Of a stretch of 64,000 nt of DNA, positions 63,950-64,000 are shown piece by piece (positions within the stretch are counted from its first letter, which is position 1; each line of letters starts with the position of its first letter). The stretch lies in the NCBI RefSeq assembly GCF_024294785.1, contig NZ_JANCLT010000003.1, positions 141,037-205,036 of the forward strand. The letters run 5' to 3'. The stretch comes from Ectobacillus ponti (GTDB lineage: Bacteria; Bacillota; Bacilli; Bacillales; Bacillaceae_G). A program made the translations under genes and the position numbers. Under the pieces are notes generated by a model. That model was not told the DNA's origin and did no database searches. It saw only the letters and a program-made list of their open reading frames with translations.

Positions 63950-64000
63950 TTCTTGATGTCCAGCTGCACCGGCTGGCCCACTGCCAGGGAGAACCTGGCC
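63950..64000 (+). repeat. Partial copy of the fabH-upstream repeat, running off the window
   Basis: TGTCCAGCTGCACCGGCTGG and the following CCCACTGCCAGGGAGAACCTG match 40857-40897 and 40979-41020. The rest of the unit would lie beyond base 64000. Confidence 0.75.

Overview
The window is chromosomal DNA from a Gram-positive, spore-forming bacterium of the Bacillaceae. The evidence is gene order as well as gene content: from about 28.0 kb to the right end the order yjzC - (clpB) - yjzD - yjaU - yjaV - comZ - fabH - fabF - yjaZ - yjbA - trpS - oppABCDF - spx - yjbE - mecA - coiA - pepF - yjbH - yjbI is the conserved Bacillus arrangement. A clpB gene in this neighbourhood recalls the B. cereus side of the family. 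Ribosome sites are strong (AGGAGG type), and ATG, GTG and TTG starts are all used. The DNA is moderately GC-rich for a Bacillus, except for an AT-rich island at about 36.75-38.1 kb. No rRNA, tRNA, intact insertion sequence or CRISPR array was seen.

Layout. (1) 1-3.6 kb, minus strand: a carotenoid modification operon (hydratase-like CruF family, acyltransferase, CrtQ-like glycosyltransferase, CrtN-type desaturase cut by the window edge). All three junctions are 4-base ATGA overlaps. (2) 3.7-5.4 kb, minus: amtB-glnK with an upstream TnrA-type box. (3) 5.6-8.0 kb: MATE exporter divergent from an AraC regulator. (4) 8.1-21.3 kb: alpha-glucan utilisation with glycogen/maltodextrin phosphorylase, cytosolic neopullulanase, the mdxEFG importer, a membrane-tethered alpha-amylase, a LacI regulator and maltose phosphorylase, linked by related operator sequences. 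(5) 21.3-27.3 kb: ArsR, YajQ, CvfB, YitT, a CYP152-like P450, YitU and several very small genes. (6) 27.6-36.6 kb: DsrE-like protein, yjzC, CtsR-controlled clpB, then a sigma-54 amino-acid catabolism block with a RocR-type activator, a permease and an M20 amidohydrolase behind one -24/-12 promoter, and glutamate dehydrogenase behind a second one with RocR-type enhancer sites. (7) 36.75-38.1 kb: AT-rich island with an Arr rifamycin ADP-ribosyltransferase. (8) 38.5-64 kb: conserved core with fatty-acid initiation (FapR box), TrpS with a T-box leader, the Opp importer, and the Spx/MecA/SpxH (YjbH) proteolysis-adaptor genes with cardiolipin synthase, CoiA, PepF and a truncated globin.

How the genes work together. 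The glucan block forms a full route: an outer-surface amylase makes maltodextrins, MdxEFG imports them, and neopullulanase plus two phosphorylases convert them to glucose phosphates. The amino-acid block moves amino acids or acyl-amino acids in, deacylates them and feeds glutamate to 2-oxoglutarate. The right half links competence (ComZ, MecA, CoiA) with ClP-protease substrate control (Spx, SpxH, MecA).

The strongest unexplained signals are a 123-base tandem hairpin element upstream of fabH whose copies show paired (covarying) changes, with relics elsewhere in the window; an exact 21-base-period array after cvfB; a CYP152-family P450 whose signature Arg-Pro pair is His-Thr; and the enhancer and structured leader of the sigma-54 permease-amidohydrolase operon.
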